A DNA stretch of 64,000 nt from Monosporascus cannonballus (GCA_004154925.1 QJNS01000317.1:1-64000); one strand, 5' to 3'. Counted from the first letter of the stretch, positions 11,236 to 25,275 are shown. The notes: generated by a model not told the origin, from the sequence alone. Numbers and translations are program-made.

Positions 11236-11594
11236 AAAGACGTCGAAAAAATGAAAAAGTTTGAAAGTTTTAAACAAAAACAAAAATAATTAACGGTTAA
11301 AATAAATACGTTAATTTCGATTACGACCTTTTCCGTCACGGCGCTGTACGTCTCTTGGGTTTCTAGAAGATATTCTGTTGTTGCACGAGGAAGAAAGAAG
11401 AGAGCTATCTAGCAAGCGCGCAGCGCTTGTATATATATAGCGAAACGGCGGCTTAAATAAGCCGCTTTGCTAGTGCCGTAACATTTTCTGATTAACCGAA
11501 TGTTAATATTATTAATTAATGAATTATAAATTTAAACCTTTCGGAAAATGTTTTCAATATTGCTGATAAAAGCCTTTTAATCGGCGTGTGAGAA
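11236..11594. other. Spacer between elements A and D
   Basis: Besides the 150 bp solo LTR it holds only short AT-rich flanks (11241-11328 and 11489-11594) with nothing recognisable. Confidence 0.6.
11334..11483 (-). mobile_element. Solo LTR, 150 bp, unmutated
   Basis: Read on the minus strand it starts TGTTACGGCAC and ends GCGCCGTGACG. It is flanked by the duplication TTTTC (11329-11333 and 11484-11488). It contains GC-rich palindromes (AAGCGCTGCGCGCTT on the minus strand, and GCGGCTTA/TAAGCCGC) and a TATA run. It lacks RIP-type mutation although it sits between RIP-saturated elements. It belongs to a family different from A-F. Confidence 0.82.
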
Positions 11595-11781
11595 TACAGC
11601 TTCTAGAGGGCTGCGGCTGGTGTCCGACCAGCCACAGAATTACGCGCCAATACAAATAACTATCTGGCAGTTAGTAAAAAAGGCCAGATGGAAGTAACCT
11701 AATATATTTACTTCTTGGAATACGTTCTGCGACTGGTTGGAAATTATTTTACCCTAGCTTACAGCTATCTATTATTTTATA
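11595..11781 (+). repeat. Element D 5' LTR
   Basis: Starts TACAGCTTCTAGAGGG, contains GGCTGCGGCTGG and AGATGGAA (11686-11693, inferred start of R), and ends ATTATTTTATA, from the ATTATCTCACA still seen in the 3' copy. Confidence 0.82.
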
Positions 11782-11800
11782 GTTTTTTATCTTTATTATA
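11782..11800 (+). promoter_or_regulatory. Putative self-priming site of element D
   Basis: TTTTATCT (11785-11792) is the RIP form of TTCCATCT, the exact complement of AGATGGAA in the LTR at 11686-11693. The unmutated form is present in element E. Confidence 0.5.
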
Positions 11801-11879
11801 AAAAGTAACGCAATAATTATTAGAAGCAAAACTCGCTAACTACAAAACGAATCTAAGTTGCCGGTCGGAAAGACCATCG

Positions 11880-13230
11880 ATCGGAATCTAATAGACGAAC
11901 GATCGGTTACCATATAGGAAAAGGCTAAAAAACTTATAATAAAACCCTAACGAGTAAAGAACTAGAGTCTTCGAGATCCTAAATCCCTTTATACATATAA
12001 CAAGGACGTATCCGGATAACCGTTAATTAAACAGTCGGAAAATAAACGTAATATAAAAACCACATTCCGAAATTGACAATAGAGGAAAATTAAACCTTTT
12101 TAATAATATTCAAATTTGAAAAATTATCCGTTAATAAAACAAATAATATACGGAATTATTCCGATAACTAGCTAAATAATAAATAATGATATAAGTTAAA
12201 AAAATAAAACCTTATAAATTAATTACCATATTATGGTAAAAGCGTAAAGACGATAAATAAAATATCGTTCTATAATTGCTCGAAATTTTCAAAACGTACG
12301 TTAATTAAAAAAAATTAAATAAAAGTTATTACGAAAATTTATGCCGAAAACCCAGGGCGAAATACATTTATTTATATTTAATATGCTATAAGCCATATAT
12401 ATATTTTTATTACGAACATTTAATAATTATACCCTATTAAATTTATTTACTTTAATTCCAAAAAACTTAAAAATAAAAACTTTATAAATTTTTATCAGAA
12501 AAAGTTACGGAAATCTTAATTTTCCCGATAAAGAATATAGGGAATAATTTATGGGATTATAGTAACAACCCGATTAATCGCCTTTAAATTTTGACGTTAA
12601 ATGGAAATTCGCAATTTATAAAACAAAATTTATAAACGCCTTTAATTCGGAAAATAATCGAGAGAATAAATGTTATGCTTTTAATTACAGTTATAAATTA
12701 ATATTCTGATCACGAAATATTTTATTATAAAAGAATATTAAGAAGGAACAAATTAACAACGTAATAAATAAGGCACAACGATATTAAGACGCCTAGAAAA
12801 AAGCGAAAAAAACCGATTATTTTGCGTTAAAAATATTAATAAGGATAAACGATTTTATTTTAATGCTTTCGGGAAAGGAAGTTTTCAGAGCAAATTAAAG
12901 GCGTTATATAAGAACAATAAAGATGGTAAACATTTTTATATTCGGAAATCAAATAATCACCGATTTAATTCCGATTAAAGTAAGTTTATACGACCTAATA
13001 CTCTTAATTTTTATAAAGGCCTATATAAGTATTACAATTATAGGAAGTTAAGCTATAAAAATGTAAATTATCAACCTAAAAGAAATACGAAAGGCCTGCT
13101 ATTTAGGCCATAAAGAAACCGATCTCCGAAAGCCGTACAAAATATCATAATATAAAACAATAAATCGGACCGATTCCCATACGTAAACCCGGAAAAGGAG
13201 CTGGACTAAGTACATATATTTATTTTATTT
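11880..13230 (+). pseudogene. Element D gag remnant
   Basis: Colinear with 35580-36960 in element E and, in reverse, with about 63700-64000 in element F. A degenerate zinc-knuckle segment lies near 13022-13070, better preserved in E. Multiple stops. Borders approximate. Confidence 0.6.
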
Positions 13231-13339
13231 AATGTTATAATTACAAAATAACTAAAATAAAGCCGCCTTTTAAACAAAATGGTATTTATTAAAAGAAATA
13301 CGAGGAATATAGCGATATAAGTAAATATAAATACCGGAG

Positions 13340-16300
13340 TATAAGTAAATATTATAAGAAAAAGATTAATAAGAAAATTTAAATTTTAATTTATTTTTGT
13401 AAACATCTCGGCCTTTATCGATATAAATGGCGTATATATCAAATCTTATGGGCTTTATAAGATCTTTATAAATATAACGAACAATAATGAAAAAAAGGAA
13501 AATTTCATATAAATTTATTTCGCCATGCGCCGTAATCGGAAAACGCCTGGTTTCTTAATATTTATGCCCGGAATAAATATATTATAGATTTTGTTAAATA
13601 TAATTATATGTTAATAATTATATAGATTATTACAAAAGATCGATAAATAAGAAATTACGAACCTAACGCTCTACGGTAAGCAAATTTATTCTGTTAACTT
13701 AATAAGCTTAGCCGAAAAGCTAAAAATTCCGGAATTCGGAAAATAACAAAAATAAAAAATAACAAACCTCCTTATATATGAAAAGAATTTTCGGCAAATT
13801 TATTTCGAAAAAAAATACGACAAATATCTTAATTACTAAAATCAAAATATATAATAAACTTAAACCAAGGGAAAACGCCCTTATTTGGCCTAATTTACCT
13901 TATTTAGAAAACTTAAAGGAAAATATTCGAAAAATATATCCGAAAAAATCCAAAAGCAGATAGAATACGTTATTCAAAAGCAAACGTAAAGGTACCAATA
14001 TTATTTATGCTCAAAATAACGGTAATTTCCGATTATACGTTAATTATAAGAGGTTAAATCGGGTAACGATAAAAACCGATAGCTTTTACTTTTAATTTTA
14101 AAAGTAATAAATCGCCTAAAGGTAATTAAGATATTTTCGAAAATTAATTTTAAAAACGTTTATTACGGTATTAGAATTAAAAAAGGCGATTAATAAAAAA
14201 CCCGTTTTCAAAGCACGGTACGTATAATTTAAATATACGGTTATATTATTTGGCCTTATTAACGCGCCGATTCCGTTGTAAGTTTATATATATAAGCATT
14301 AACTAAATTAATTTAATATATATACCTGATTCATTTAAATAATATTATTATGTATTCGGAAAAGAAAAAGAAATATACGAAATATTTTCAATTAGTTGAC
14401 AAACGGCTATAATAATACTAATTATTTATTAAGGTATCTAAATACGAATTCTTTTTAATATATTTTTAAAATTCGTAATTATTACGGACGGTTTAAAAAT
14501 AAACCGCAGATAGGTTAACCCTAGCGGAATATGGCCAAAATTAAAATTTATTTATAATATTTAAAACTTTTTCGGATTTACCATTTTTTCTTAGAAATTT
14601 ATCGCTTATTATTCGCGTATTATTAAACCTATTATTAGATTCTTATAAGGGGTATAAGGCAAAGGTAAAGTTATAAAATTTTAATAATTCATAAAAATTC
14701 AAAAAAACATTTGAAAATTTAAAAGATATTTTTTAATTAGCCATTATTTTCTTATATTGGGACAACGGCAAAAATATTAGGGGTAAATAAATAACTCGGT
14801 AAAAGCCATATTAAGGATATTATTATAAAAACACGGAAAATATTAACGTTAAATTATATATTAGTTACAAAATTTAAGTTGAAGCGAAAAACGGTATGAT
14901 TTAAGATAAAAAAAATTATTGACGATTATAAAAAACCTGGAATATTAACGGCAATATCTTAAAGATACGGAAATTCTTATTAATACTTATTAATTATATA
15001 ACGTTAAAAAACATAATAAAAATGCCGGCGCGTAAACTTAAAAAACGGTTGGCCCGACAGGTTTATTGTCTTATATAATTTAAATTTGAGATCTAATACC
15101 GACCAGGCGCCGCTAACCTTGTAAATGGGCTATTTAAACGTCCGTATTATATATTAATAGAAATCGCTTTTGAATACGTAAAGTTTACGTTATTTAAAAA
15201 ATTCGAATTTAATAATAATATTTCGAAAAACTTACGAAAAAAGGTTGCAAATATATAGCGCAATTTGAAGTATTATAAAAAGGTAAAAGGCTATATAGAA
15301 ATAACGGAAAAGTTGTTTGTTAAAACATTTCTAAAATATATTTTAAATAATGCAATGTTAAATAATTATTCTCAATATAAAAAAATTAAAAACCTTTGTT
15401 ATATAATTATAAAGAATTTTCTAAACAAAAGAAAAATAAGAAATCATATATTTGCCGGCTTTCTTGCTTACGAATAATAATATAAATTCAAAACGTAATA
15501 GTATTATGATTAACGATTAAACAATGGTAAATGCAAATTAAAACTATGTTATAATCGGATTCCGAAAAATAAAAGAAGGATGATATTAGTACTAAGGTTA
15601 TTATTTACAACTAATACGTCTTATATTTTTTGGCGAAAAAGTTAGCCAAAAACGAAACCGCGTTACGGCCGAAAGCTTTTCGACAGTTTTACGATCAGAT
15701 TCGAAATCTACAAACCAAAAGCCTGGATATCATAAAGCTAATACAGATAGCTAAACGCTAAGCCGATATAAAAGGGAAATATTTCTTAAACCCAGAATAA
15801 GATTTTGCATTATCGGCATAAATTCGTAATCTCGTCGTAAAACGTTGCACGAAAGTAATCAATTAATTAGGACTATATTAATACGAAAATAGGACATAAA
15901 AAATATATCCGTAATTTAAAACTGATAATTCAAAAGTTTTATTAAAAAATATAACGAATAATATCCGAAGTATTAAGGCATAATAAAGTTATATTACTAA
16001 CTATATAGATAATTATAATCCTTATTATTTTTTAAATACTTTTTCCAGAAACTCCCGTGATATTCTATTACGGGGCCTCTTAAAAACTTATGTTTAAACA
16101 AGCTAAAGTATTACGTAATTCTGGCAATCGTCGACCGCTTTACGAAATTAACATTATTTATTCCCATAATTAAAACCTTGATTATAACAGAATTTAGTTA
16201 ATTACTTTATGGCGAAAGTAAATACAAATTTGGTACGCCAATTGGAATTATTAACGATAAAAATAAATTGCTAATAAATGAATTTTGGGCGAAATTTTAC

Positions 16301-16760
16301 AAAAAGCTAAAAAGAAAATCATAAATATTGACCGCTTATTATCCACAAACCGATAAATAAACGGAACGTATTTATTAAAATTTAAAATATTACTTCCTTA
16401 ATTACGTTAATAAATATTAAAATAATTAGATAAAGGTATTACAAAATGCGGAATTCTCATATAGTAATACGCGAAATGTATTTGCCGGCTATTTTCCATT
16501 TGAAACGTTATACAAATACCATTTGAAAATAATTAAATACTTTTTAAAAAGGTTTAAAAATAAAGTTAAAATATTAAAGAACGATTCCATAAAATAACGT
16601 TTATTCATTAAATAATGTATGAATAATAGAAAGAATTAGCGGTAGTCTAAAAAATATTATAATTGGCGTTATACACCTACGGAATTCCAATTAAAATAAT
16701 AAGTACACCAATTAACTAAGACTTTCAAATTTAAAAATAAAAAAGAAATATTTATTTCCG
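13340..16760 (+). pseudogene. Element D pol remnant
   Basis: Protease-like segment at 13340-13520; the same segment is open in element F (63098-63286). RT active-site region near 14320-14355 is decayed (YxDD reads as HLNN). The integrase core is clear at 16115-16270, with VDRFTK, a following GTPIGIINDKNKLL stretch and EFWAKFY. Stops throughout. Confidence 0.75.
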
Positions 16761-16919
16761 TCCATATTATAATCCAAAAAAGTAAGTTTTAGGCGTATGA
16801 AATAATCCTTTTTATTAAATATTAATAGATATATAATATATTTCCAATATCCTTACTAAAACCGTAATATCACCGGGAACCGGGCGACATCTAGATAACG
16901 TTACCGGACTTAATAAAAG

Positions 16920-17050
16920 AACAAGAAAAATAGGTAATAAAGGATATTATTAGTTATCGAAATAATCGGGGGCAACGCGAATATATAATAAAACAGAAAA
17001 GTTGGCTCGCTAAGTATAATATGTAAAAGCTTCGAAAATATTTCGATTAC
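16920..17050 (+). pseudogene. Element D chromodomain remnant
   Basis: The frame reads DIISYRNNRGQREYIIKQKSW and then LAKYNM, followed by YFDYALKIL. This fits the chromodomain pattern YLVKWKGW...YNTWEP...APEIL with RIP changes. The corresponding place in element E is 40640-40770. Confidence 0.7.
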
Positions 17051-17199
17051 GCGCTTAAAATCTTATTCCGTTATAAAAATTAAATACATATATAAAAAAT
17101 AATATAACCTAAAAGCTACAAAGTAATAATAATTTTTTCGAAAATCGGCCGTTAAATAACGATGAAATTATAAAACACAATTTGAAATAAAATTAAAAT

Positions 17200-18480
17200 A
17201 TTAAATTTAAATTATTAATTACATAATTATTCTAAGGTTTTTGGCAAATAATTACTTTATCGTATACTTATTAAAACTTAATTAATTAAATAACCTTAAT
17301 CTTTTCGCAAATATGATAAAAAAGAATGGAAACCGATAAATTATATCAAAAGAATTCCAATTTTTATTTTACAAATAGTATTTTGTATTTAATTATTAAG
17401 CTTTACGTTACTTAGCCTGTGGTAAACATATTAAGGGAATTAACTTAGAAATATCGAACAAAAAAATCGAAAAATATACGACGGCAAAAAATGAGTATGT
17501 TTATTAATCTTGTTAAGCGTAAAACCCGGAAGGAATTCGAAAACGTTTTATTTCTTACGAAAAATAGGGGCCAGGTAACCGGAATATAATCGGTCGTTAA
17601 CCGGAAACAGGTTACCGCCTTTAAAGCATTTGGAGTATTTGGGCTTAATAATGGCCGTAACGGTTAAAAGCTTTTTCTAATTATAACTATTAATAAATAT
17701 TAAGATTTCGTCGAAACGTTAAAAAACAAACAGGAAATGTTCGTAAACGAAAAAGATAATAGCATAACGATTTTTCGAAAATCTCCTTATTTATGAAAAT
17801 ATTATAAGATTATGCTTAATCCGAAATTAACCACAAAATAATAAAAAAATATTAATATATTTACAAATACAATCCAAATTTATAAAATTATGAAACGATA
17901 TTATCATTAAACCTTTATAAACATAATAAACGATTAAATATTTATTTCCGATAAAAAAAAGAAAAAATATTCCTCAATAATAACCGCCTTGAGAGCGAAT
18001 TGGGCCTTAGAAAAGACGTCGATTCGACGACCGATTGTAAATACGTTATTACGTACGGATTTAATACCCACAATACGAGTTGCCTTAAAATGGGGGATTA
18101 ACTCCTAATTTTCGAGGGCAAAATATATAATAATGTAATAAACGTCTTCAAATTAAACGGAAATTAAAGGGAAATTAAACTGAAATCAAACGGCGATATT
18201 AATAATACTCAAAATAAATATTTCCCGTAAGAAATATTTTATAATAATAATTAATTACAATATAATTTAACACGTGCAGAATTTAATTATAAACTGTACA
18301 AAAATCTTAATAGTGTTTTATTACATAAGTATAATACAGCCTATTACCGCTTATAATACGACTAAAGTCCGGCTTATCTTTAGCACTAAAAAGGTGACGC
18401 TTAAAAAACTCCAAGCCGCTACCGGTATAAAAATACCAATTTTTATAAAACTGTTTACGAAAAATAAATATAACAAATAA
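17200..18480 (+). pseudogene. Conserved extra region between pol and 3' LTR, element D
   Basis: Downstream of the chromodomain, about 1.3 kb stays alignable to element E (40960-42190) and, on the minus strand, to element F (58500-59600). One frame gives SVKPGRN (E: DVKPGKN; F: GVKPGKN), and further down NNNRLESELGL (F: NNNRIKGEFGL) with a shared GFNTHNTS-like block. The frame and even the coding strand are uncertain because RIP and small indels have broken all frames. A 68-codon open stretch at 18274-18480 lies at its end. Function unknown. Confidence 0.5.
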
Positions 18481-18771
18481 AAATAAAACGAAAGCCGTAC
18501 ACCAAAGGAACAGAAATAAAAACCCAAGAAAAAACGGGAAAAAATAATATAAAATTGGAAATCGGATAAAGATAAAAAATTAACCAGAATATAATTAGTT
18601 ACCGAATATAATACGTATTAATTACTACGGTAACCGCATATGACATAATATAATTTACGTACTTATATACGGAGAACTTTCGGCTACCGTATATAATCCA
18701 ATTTATAACCAAGTTATATTAATTTATTTAAATTGTTAAATATTAACAGCTTAAAAATATAATTATAAGAA

Positions 18772-18883
18772 TATAGCTATTATGGGGTTGCGGCTGGTAT
18801 TCGACCAGCCACAGCCCTACGCGCCAGTACAAATAACTCTCTAGCAGTTAGTAAGAAATGCCAAATGGAAGCAACCTAATACA
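18772..18883 (+). repeat. Element D 3' LTR, left part
   Basis: TATAGCTATTATGGGG start, then GGTTGCGGCTGG as in the 5' LTR. It is cut at ATACA (18879-18883), the target duplication of element B, and continues at 25668. Confidence 0.87.
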
Positions 18884-19296
18884 TGTCATGGCCCAACAAG
18901 CCATAGTCTCCAGAAACGGTCTATCATAACCTAACCACAAATAAGCGGTAAGGCAGATTACGTAATAGATCACCAACTTACTGGTAGTAAACCAATAAGC
19001 AGGATTATTAACTTACTGGTAATAACCCAGTAAACCGGATTACCAGTTTAGTGGTAATAATCCAGTAAGTAAAAATAAAATATATATGCTTATTATTTTT
19101 ATAGTTTAAATAATATTAACTTATAATATTTATTAATACCAATCGTTTACGATATAATATCGTTATTGAAGACATTTTTGAATTATGAAATATAATATAA
19201 TTATTATATTTATTACTTAGATTTTTATGATATTTTTATTAATAGAAATCTATACGATTAAGGTTTAATAATTAATTAAACCGTTTAGCCGTTATA
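18884..19296 (+). repeat. Element B 5' LTR
   Basis: Starts TGTCATGGCC, still unmutated at the end, and finishes GCCGTTATA. The U3 part differs from A and C and carries a short tandem repeat (18976-19070). The R-U5 part is shared with A and C. Confidence 0.88.
18976..19070 (+). repeat. Three imperfect tandem repeats in element B U3
   Basis: Three units of about 34-35 bp start at 18976 (ACTTACTGGT), 19011 (ACTTACTGGT) and 19045 (AGTTTAGTGGT). Each contains TTACTGG facing CCAGTAA or a variant, so each unit is also an imperfect inverted repeat. Such arrays in U3 can be promoter elements; that role is inferred. Confidence 0.7.
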
Positions 19297-19312
19297 TATT
19301 ATAAATTGTTAT
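19297..19312 (+). promoter_or_regulatory. Putative self-priming site of element B
   Basis: TTATAAATTG (19299-19308) equals TTATAAGCTG with two RIP-type changes, the complement of CAGCTTATAA found at the inferred start of R in this LTR family. Confidence 0.5.
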
Positions 19313-19364
19313 TTAATAATACCGTCGAATTCTGAATAATATTAATTAACAATATATCTATTAG

Positions 19365-20440
19365 TAAATAGCTTTAATAATTCATTTATTAAATCTTTGA
19401 TTATTTGGATATTGAAATAGAATCCGAAAAGAAAAAGGAAAAACCTTGTTTTTCTCGTAAAGAAATTTTACGACGCCTAGATGCCGTAAACGAATAGATT
19501 ATTCAACTTAAGAAAAACAATAATGATTTCACGACGTCTTTTTAAGTTATCTATAAGAAGCTTAAAGAAAAAAAGACTTCCGAAACCGCGAAACCTTTTT
19601 AAATAAATCAGGTGATTTAGTTAAACTTTATTAAAAAATTAAAAAAAGTGTTTAAATTTCTTAAACCAGAATGTTTTAACGGAACCTTAAGTAACTTATA
19701 ATCATTCTTAATTTAATACCAAATATATTTTAGGTATTTTCCTATTTAAATTATTACGCTTATTATACGAATTAAATTTGCAATTAGAAGATTTACCGGA
19801 AATATGACCATTGAATTTAAGCCCGTTTTAAGAAAATACGTTATTTTGCCAGTTAAAAAATAGAACCCCGAAATAATGCAAATTTATAATGGTTACGAAT
19901 AATTTGAATAAATATTAACGAAGGTTTTCAGAATAATAAACAAAAAATATAAGCCGAAATATAAATCTAATAGTTATAATAAAAACATTAATATCCAATT
20001 ACGGCCATACGTTAATTAAGCTAGCTATGAAATTAAATTGGAAATAAAGAGTTTTAATAGTTAAATTTTTCGATGGACAATACTAATAACGTATTAAAAG
20101 TATTAAAGGAAACAATGATCATAAATTTTAATATATAATTAATCCCAATATTCTTCGACATAATAATACTTTTTACGAAATAAAACCAAGATTTATAAAA
20201 CTAAAAATTACTGATAGGAAAAACTGGAATTAAATCAAATATTGTAATTATAACAAAATAAGATATAAAATAACATAATATAAAATACGTAAAAAGCCTT
20301 ATTAAAATAATTAAAAATTTATACCTAAGGAATAATCCCGAAAAGCCTACAGAAACAGAGGCAAATCCATTAATATAATTTAGCTTAAATACATACCAGG
20401 TCCCTTATAGCGAAAAATCTAGTAAGAAATACAAGAAGCC
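19365..20440 (+). pseudogene. Element B gag remnant
   Basis: Colinear with gag of A and C; the zinc-knuckle segment near 20240-20290 has lost its cysteines to tyrosines. Many stops. Borders approximate. Confidence 0.6.
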
Positions 20441-21279
20441 AAAAATCTCGCTTAATATATATTACGAACACAATATAAAGCATTATAAGGATAATTACAT
20501 AAATACGAGGATTAGACAGAAAAAATCTGTCCCGGAACGCTTAATCAATACGGCAAAATATATACCATATATTGTCGACGACAAAAATATTCTGATTACG
20601 AAAAATAAAAATAATATATTTACGAACAAATTATTCGCATATATTATAAACAATTCGACTCTTTAATCTGAATCGGAAATAATAAAAACGATAAAAATTA
20701 ATTTTAATATTTTCTATCTATAACGCTAGAAAATATTCAATAATTAGCCGAAATAAAAAGCGGGCCAAAAAAAATTCTCCGTAAAAATGTTTTTTTTATT
20801 ATTATTAATATAATAATTACCAAATTAAAAAAAAAATTAATTTAACGGATAACAAAAAATGATTACCAAAGAATATTATAGATTTTGATGTTTAATGAGC
20901 ATTTACAACAAACTTTTACGAAAAGAAAATTATTGAAGGAAAAATACGTTAATTTATTTAAGATTTTTAAAAAGACAAATAAAATAATACATAATAAGAT
21001 CTAATTACAAATATAAGAAAATAATTTGTTTAATAAGAAGAACAATTATAGCAGAACTAAAAATAATTAATATAATTCGAAGAAAAAAGAGGCCGCTAAT
21101 GATAACAAAAATAGCAACTTAATATATTAAATGCAGAAATATAAATAAAATTGGATAAATTCGAACAGAAATTAAACAAAATTCACGATAAAAAAGCTAT
21201 AAAATATTAAAACCTAAAAAAATTAAAAACAATTCCCAAAAAGGATTTTAAAAATGCGACGATAAAAGCCGTTAATAGC

Positions 21280-24200
21280 CTTATTATTTTAAATATACAA
21301 ATAGAAACATATTGGTATATCGTAATAATAAATTGCGGAATTCTAAACGGGAATTATATTACACCGAATATAATAAATAAGCTTAAATTATTATGGAGAT
21401 TTACATTAAAACCTTATATAATAACGAATATCGAAAATTAGGAATTCGCTTACGATAATAAAAAAATAATATGCGAAATTAATTATTTAGAGATTTTTAT
21501 TAAAGAATAATATTAAATAATTAATTTTGATATTATTATATTTAGAAATTACGATATAATCTTACGATTATTATAAATATATTATTATAGAATGTTAATT
21601 AACGGAGAAATTAGCCAGGCAAAGTTTGCTTTATTTTCTATTTATAAATAAAAAAGGAAATTAAGATGTTAATATTTAATCGATAATAATAACGAATATA
21701 AATATAAGAATATGAAAAAACCTTATGACCGAAAAGGATCAAATATAAAAGAAAAATTGATATTCAAAAAATATGACATATTGTTATTATTACTAAAGCG
21801 AAATTAAAGCAACTAAATAACGATTTGAAATAATAACCCCAAAAATTAAAAACTCTAATTAATATGCAATTATAATATTATAGATATAAGAAGTTTTTTA
21901 AGAAGGAACTCGATAAAACATTTTTAAAATATAGCGAATAAAATTATGAAATAATTTTTAAAAAGGATTTTCGACAAAGTTTTACCTTATATATAACCTT
22001 AACGAAACGAATTACGTATTTTCAGAGAATATCTGGAAAATCGGTTACAGAAAAAATAGATTTAATTTCTGAAATTACTAATAAATTATCTCATATTTCT
22101 AGAACCGAAAAAAACGAAATATTACGATTCGTAATTAATAATTAATAGCTAAACGATATTATGATTAAAAATCGAATATTATTATTTTTAATTACGGAAA
22201 TAAAGGGCCAACTTTATAAAACCAAAGGATTTATAATATTTAATCTTAAAAATAAATATAAGCTTATTAAGATTAAAGAAAAATAAAAATAGAAAATAGC
22301 TTTTAACATCAAATACGGATTATTTAAGTACTTAATTATCTTAATAAGATTTACCAATATACCAATAACCGTTTAACGGATAGTAAACTATATATTACGA
22401 AGATACCTTGATATTTTTGTCGTTTGCTATTTCGATAATATTTCTATTTTTTAAAAACGGAAAAAGCATATATAAACTATGTTTATACAATTCTGTAAAC
22501 TTTACAGAATATAAGATTATTTATTAACATAGAAAAAATTAGTTCCATAAATAAAGAATGGAATATTTAGGACATATTATTCCAGAACATATTAGAATAA
22601 ACCGTAAAAAATTTATTATAATTATAAAATAATAAACGCTAACGATAATCAAAACAGTATAAGTATTTCATAAAGTCGTTAATTATTAAAAACAATTTAT
22701 TCGGAACTTTAACAAAATAATTATATCCTTAATAAACTTTACGAAAAAAAAGTTTAAATAAATGCCAGATACGGAAGAACAATTTTATGATATTAAAAAT
22801 ACGGTTATTAACAAATAAATATTAATTATATAGAATCTAAACGGCCTCGTTAAATGAAAAACTAATACCTTGGATTATATATTAGGCATATTAATTAAAT
22901 ACAAAAACAATTAAGGTAAATTGCATTTTATTATATTCTTTTCGCATAAATTAAAAGGAAGTAAAAGTTAATTACGATATCTTAAATAGAAATTTTATAA
23001 TTATTATTATGGGATTTCGAAAGTTTAAATAGTTTTTAATAGAAAATTTCTATTATGTTAAAATTTATACGGATTATGAAAATTTTACCCGATTTACCCC
23101 AATTAAGAAATTTACCGGACGATAATTTTATTACGCAAAAAAATTGGCGAATTTCGATTTCGTTATTATTCATAAAGAAGGTTTAAAAAAATAATAAAGC
23201 AAATACCTTAAGCAAAGAAGTAAATTTCGAAACAAAATTTACTTAAAATTAATTATATAATTTTATATATTATTATAAATAAATGTTTTCGTCCGCAATA
23301 GATTACAATAATTTGAGTAGTACGTTTTAATATATATTAGAAAATCCACCAATATAACGATAATTTCTTAAAAATCAAGAAATAAATAAAATTCAAATTG
23401 CAGAAAAATACCAGAAAAATCTAGTACGAAATATATACGATTATTAATTATACGAACATTTAAGGATTTACAAAATCTTAAAACAGGTTAAACTTATACA
23501 TTTCTTTTCAAAAATAAAATTAACGGTATAAAAGGTTATCTGGCAATAAGGTATTTACACTAGAACGAAATCTCGATGATATAAAGCATACGGAAAATTA
23601 CAGTTATTATTAATCGCAAAACGACCATAATATTTAGTTATATTCGATTTTACTACCAAATTTCCATTATCAAAAAATACAAATATAGGAATATATTATG
23701 ATAGCATTTTCATTATTGTCGATCAATTTACAAAGTTTTATTATTTTTACCATATTATAAAGATACAAACGCCGAATAAATAATACATATTCTTTTTAAT
23801 ATATGTTTAGTATATACGGATAACTAATAAAAATCATTTTAAATAAAACATTAACATTTTCATCTAAGTTTTAACAAAATCTAATAATATAACTCGACTT
23901 AAATTATAAATTATTTAACACATTTAAACCTTAAACGGATAAAGAAATATAATAAACGAAGCAAATTTTAAACACATATTTACGATATTATATTAATTAT
24001 CAACAAAATAATTAGGTTAAAAATTATTAATCGCATAATTAATTTATAATCCCAATTATTATAAAAATATTAAAATAATATTTACGAATACAAATTTTGG
24101 TTTTACCGGAGAAATTTATAAAACAAAATATGTAACGATAATCCGATTAATATTAAAATAATATTTCCGTTAAAATACTTACGATAGTTATATTAAAATA

Positions 24201-24670
24201 CAAAAACAGAACTAAAATTCGTACATAATTAAATAAATAAATATTATAATCAGAAAATGTTAAAAAGATTAATTTTCAAAAAAAAAAGAAATAATTTCCT
24301 TTATTATCAAAAACATTTAAATAAATCGGCCTAATAAAGAATTCAATTTTAAATATATCGGTCTATATAAAACCGCCAAGAAAATCTCAAAAAATAACTA
24401 CCAATTAGAACCTTTATTAAAAATTAAATTTTATTATATTTTTTACGTTTCTTTATTTAAGTTAACAACGGATATAATCAAAATACATACGGTACAAAAT
24501 GATATAAAAATAAAAAACGAAAAGGTATATAAAATAAAGAAGATTTTCGATATACGGAAATAAAACGGATTTATATAATACTTAATTAAATAAAAAGATA
24601 TCCCGATTTCTAAAATGCCTAAAAATCCGCCAAAAGTTTTAATAACACCTAATGTTTATTAAAAATCTTT
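21280..24670 (+). pseudogene. Element B pol and chromodomain remnant
   Basis: Protease-like segment near 21290-21400. RT active site near 22415-22455 reads VVCYFDNISIF. Integrase core with IVDQFTK is at 23715-23760, and a chromodomain-like segment (IKKIFDIRK) at about 24530-24660. Broken by stops throughout. Confidence 0.72.
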
Positions 24671-25275
24671 TATTAATAATATCAGAATTATCCAAAATAA
24701 TGGCATTTTAATTTACAAAATCCAAAAAGCTTTTAATTTATTTTATTTTAATTAATAAAGTGCATTTTATTTAAGGCGTATATTTCGATTATAAACTTTA
24801 ATTCCAATTACGTAAAAGTATTAAAATCATTTCAAAACTAAAAAGTATAATTAATAAATTTCGCGTTTTAAGATTAATGGTATTAACGTTAATAATGTAT
24901 ATAAAAGGAATGCGTAAAAATTTCCGACAAAGATTTTTTGGCCGTTAACTTTTGTATTTTAAATTTTTTTGATTCCGTAATATAACGATTGATTGTAAAA
25001 ATAAGGACATTTATTTTATTATATAAACGGCTTTGGCAAATATATTTTTTGTAACGAAAAACTCTGTTTATTATTTTGTACATAAATTGCCTGGCAAAAT
25101 CAAAAAAAATAAAATATTATATTAAAACCCCTAAGTTTAATTAAATTAATATGGGCAAATTATTATTCGAATTTACGGGAAGGACGTTTAAATGTATCGG
25201 AAAACATATTAAATAAATGCAAAAAGCTTACAGACAAAAAACATTAAATGCAAAATTTATAAAAAGGGGAAATCG
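24671..25275 (+). other. Element B 3' untranslated region and polypurine tract
   Basis: AT-rich segment between chromodomain and LTR. A 64-codon minus-strand frame (24889-25083, rich in Lys, Tyr and Ile) is open here. It lies where A and C hold their antisense frame, but I could not align it. A purine tract AAAAAGGGGAAAT ends at 25273 just before the LTR. Confidence 0.5.

Noticed and set aside
11058..11339. 93-codon minus-strand frame across the element A 3' LTR
   Set aside because: It spans the LTR border and is a shadow of repeat sequence that is not under coding constraint.
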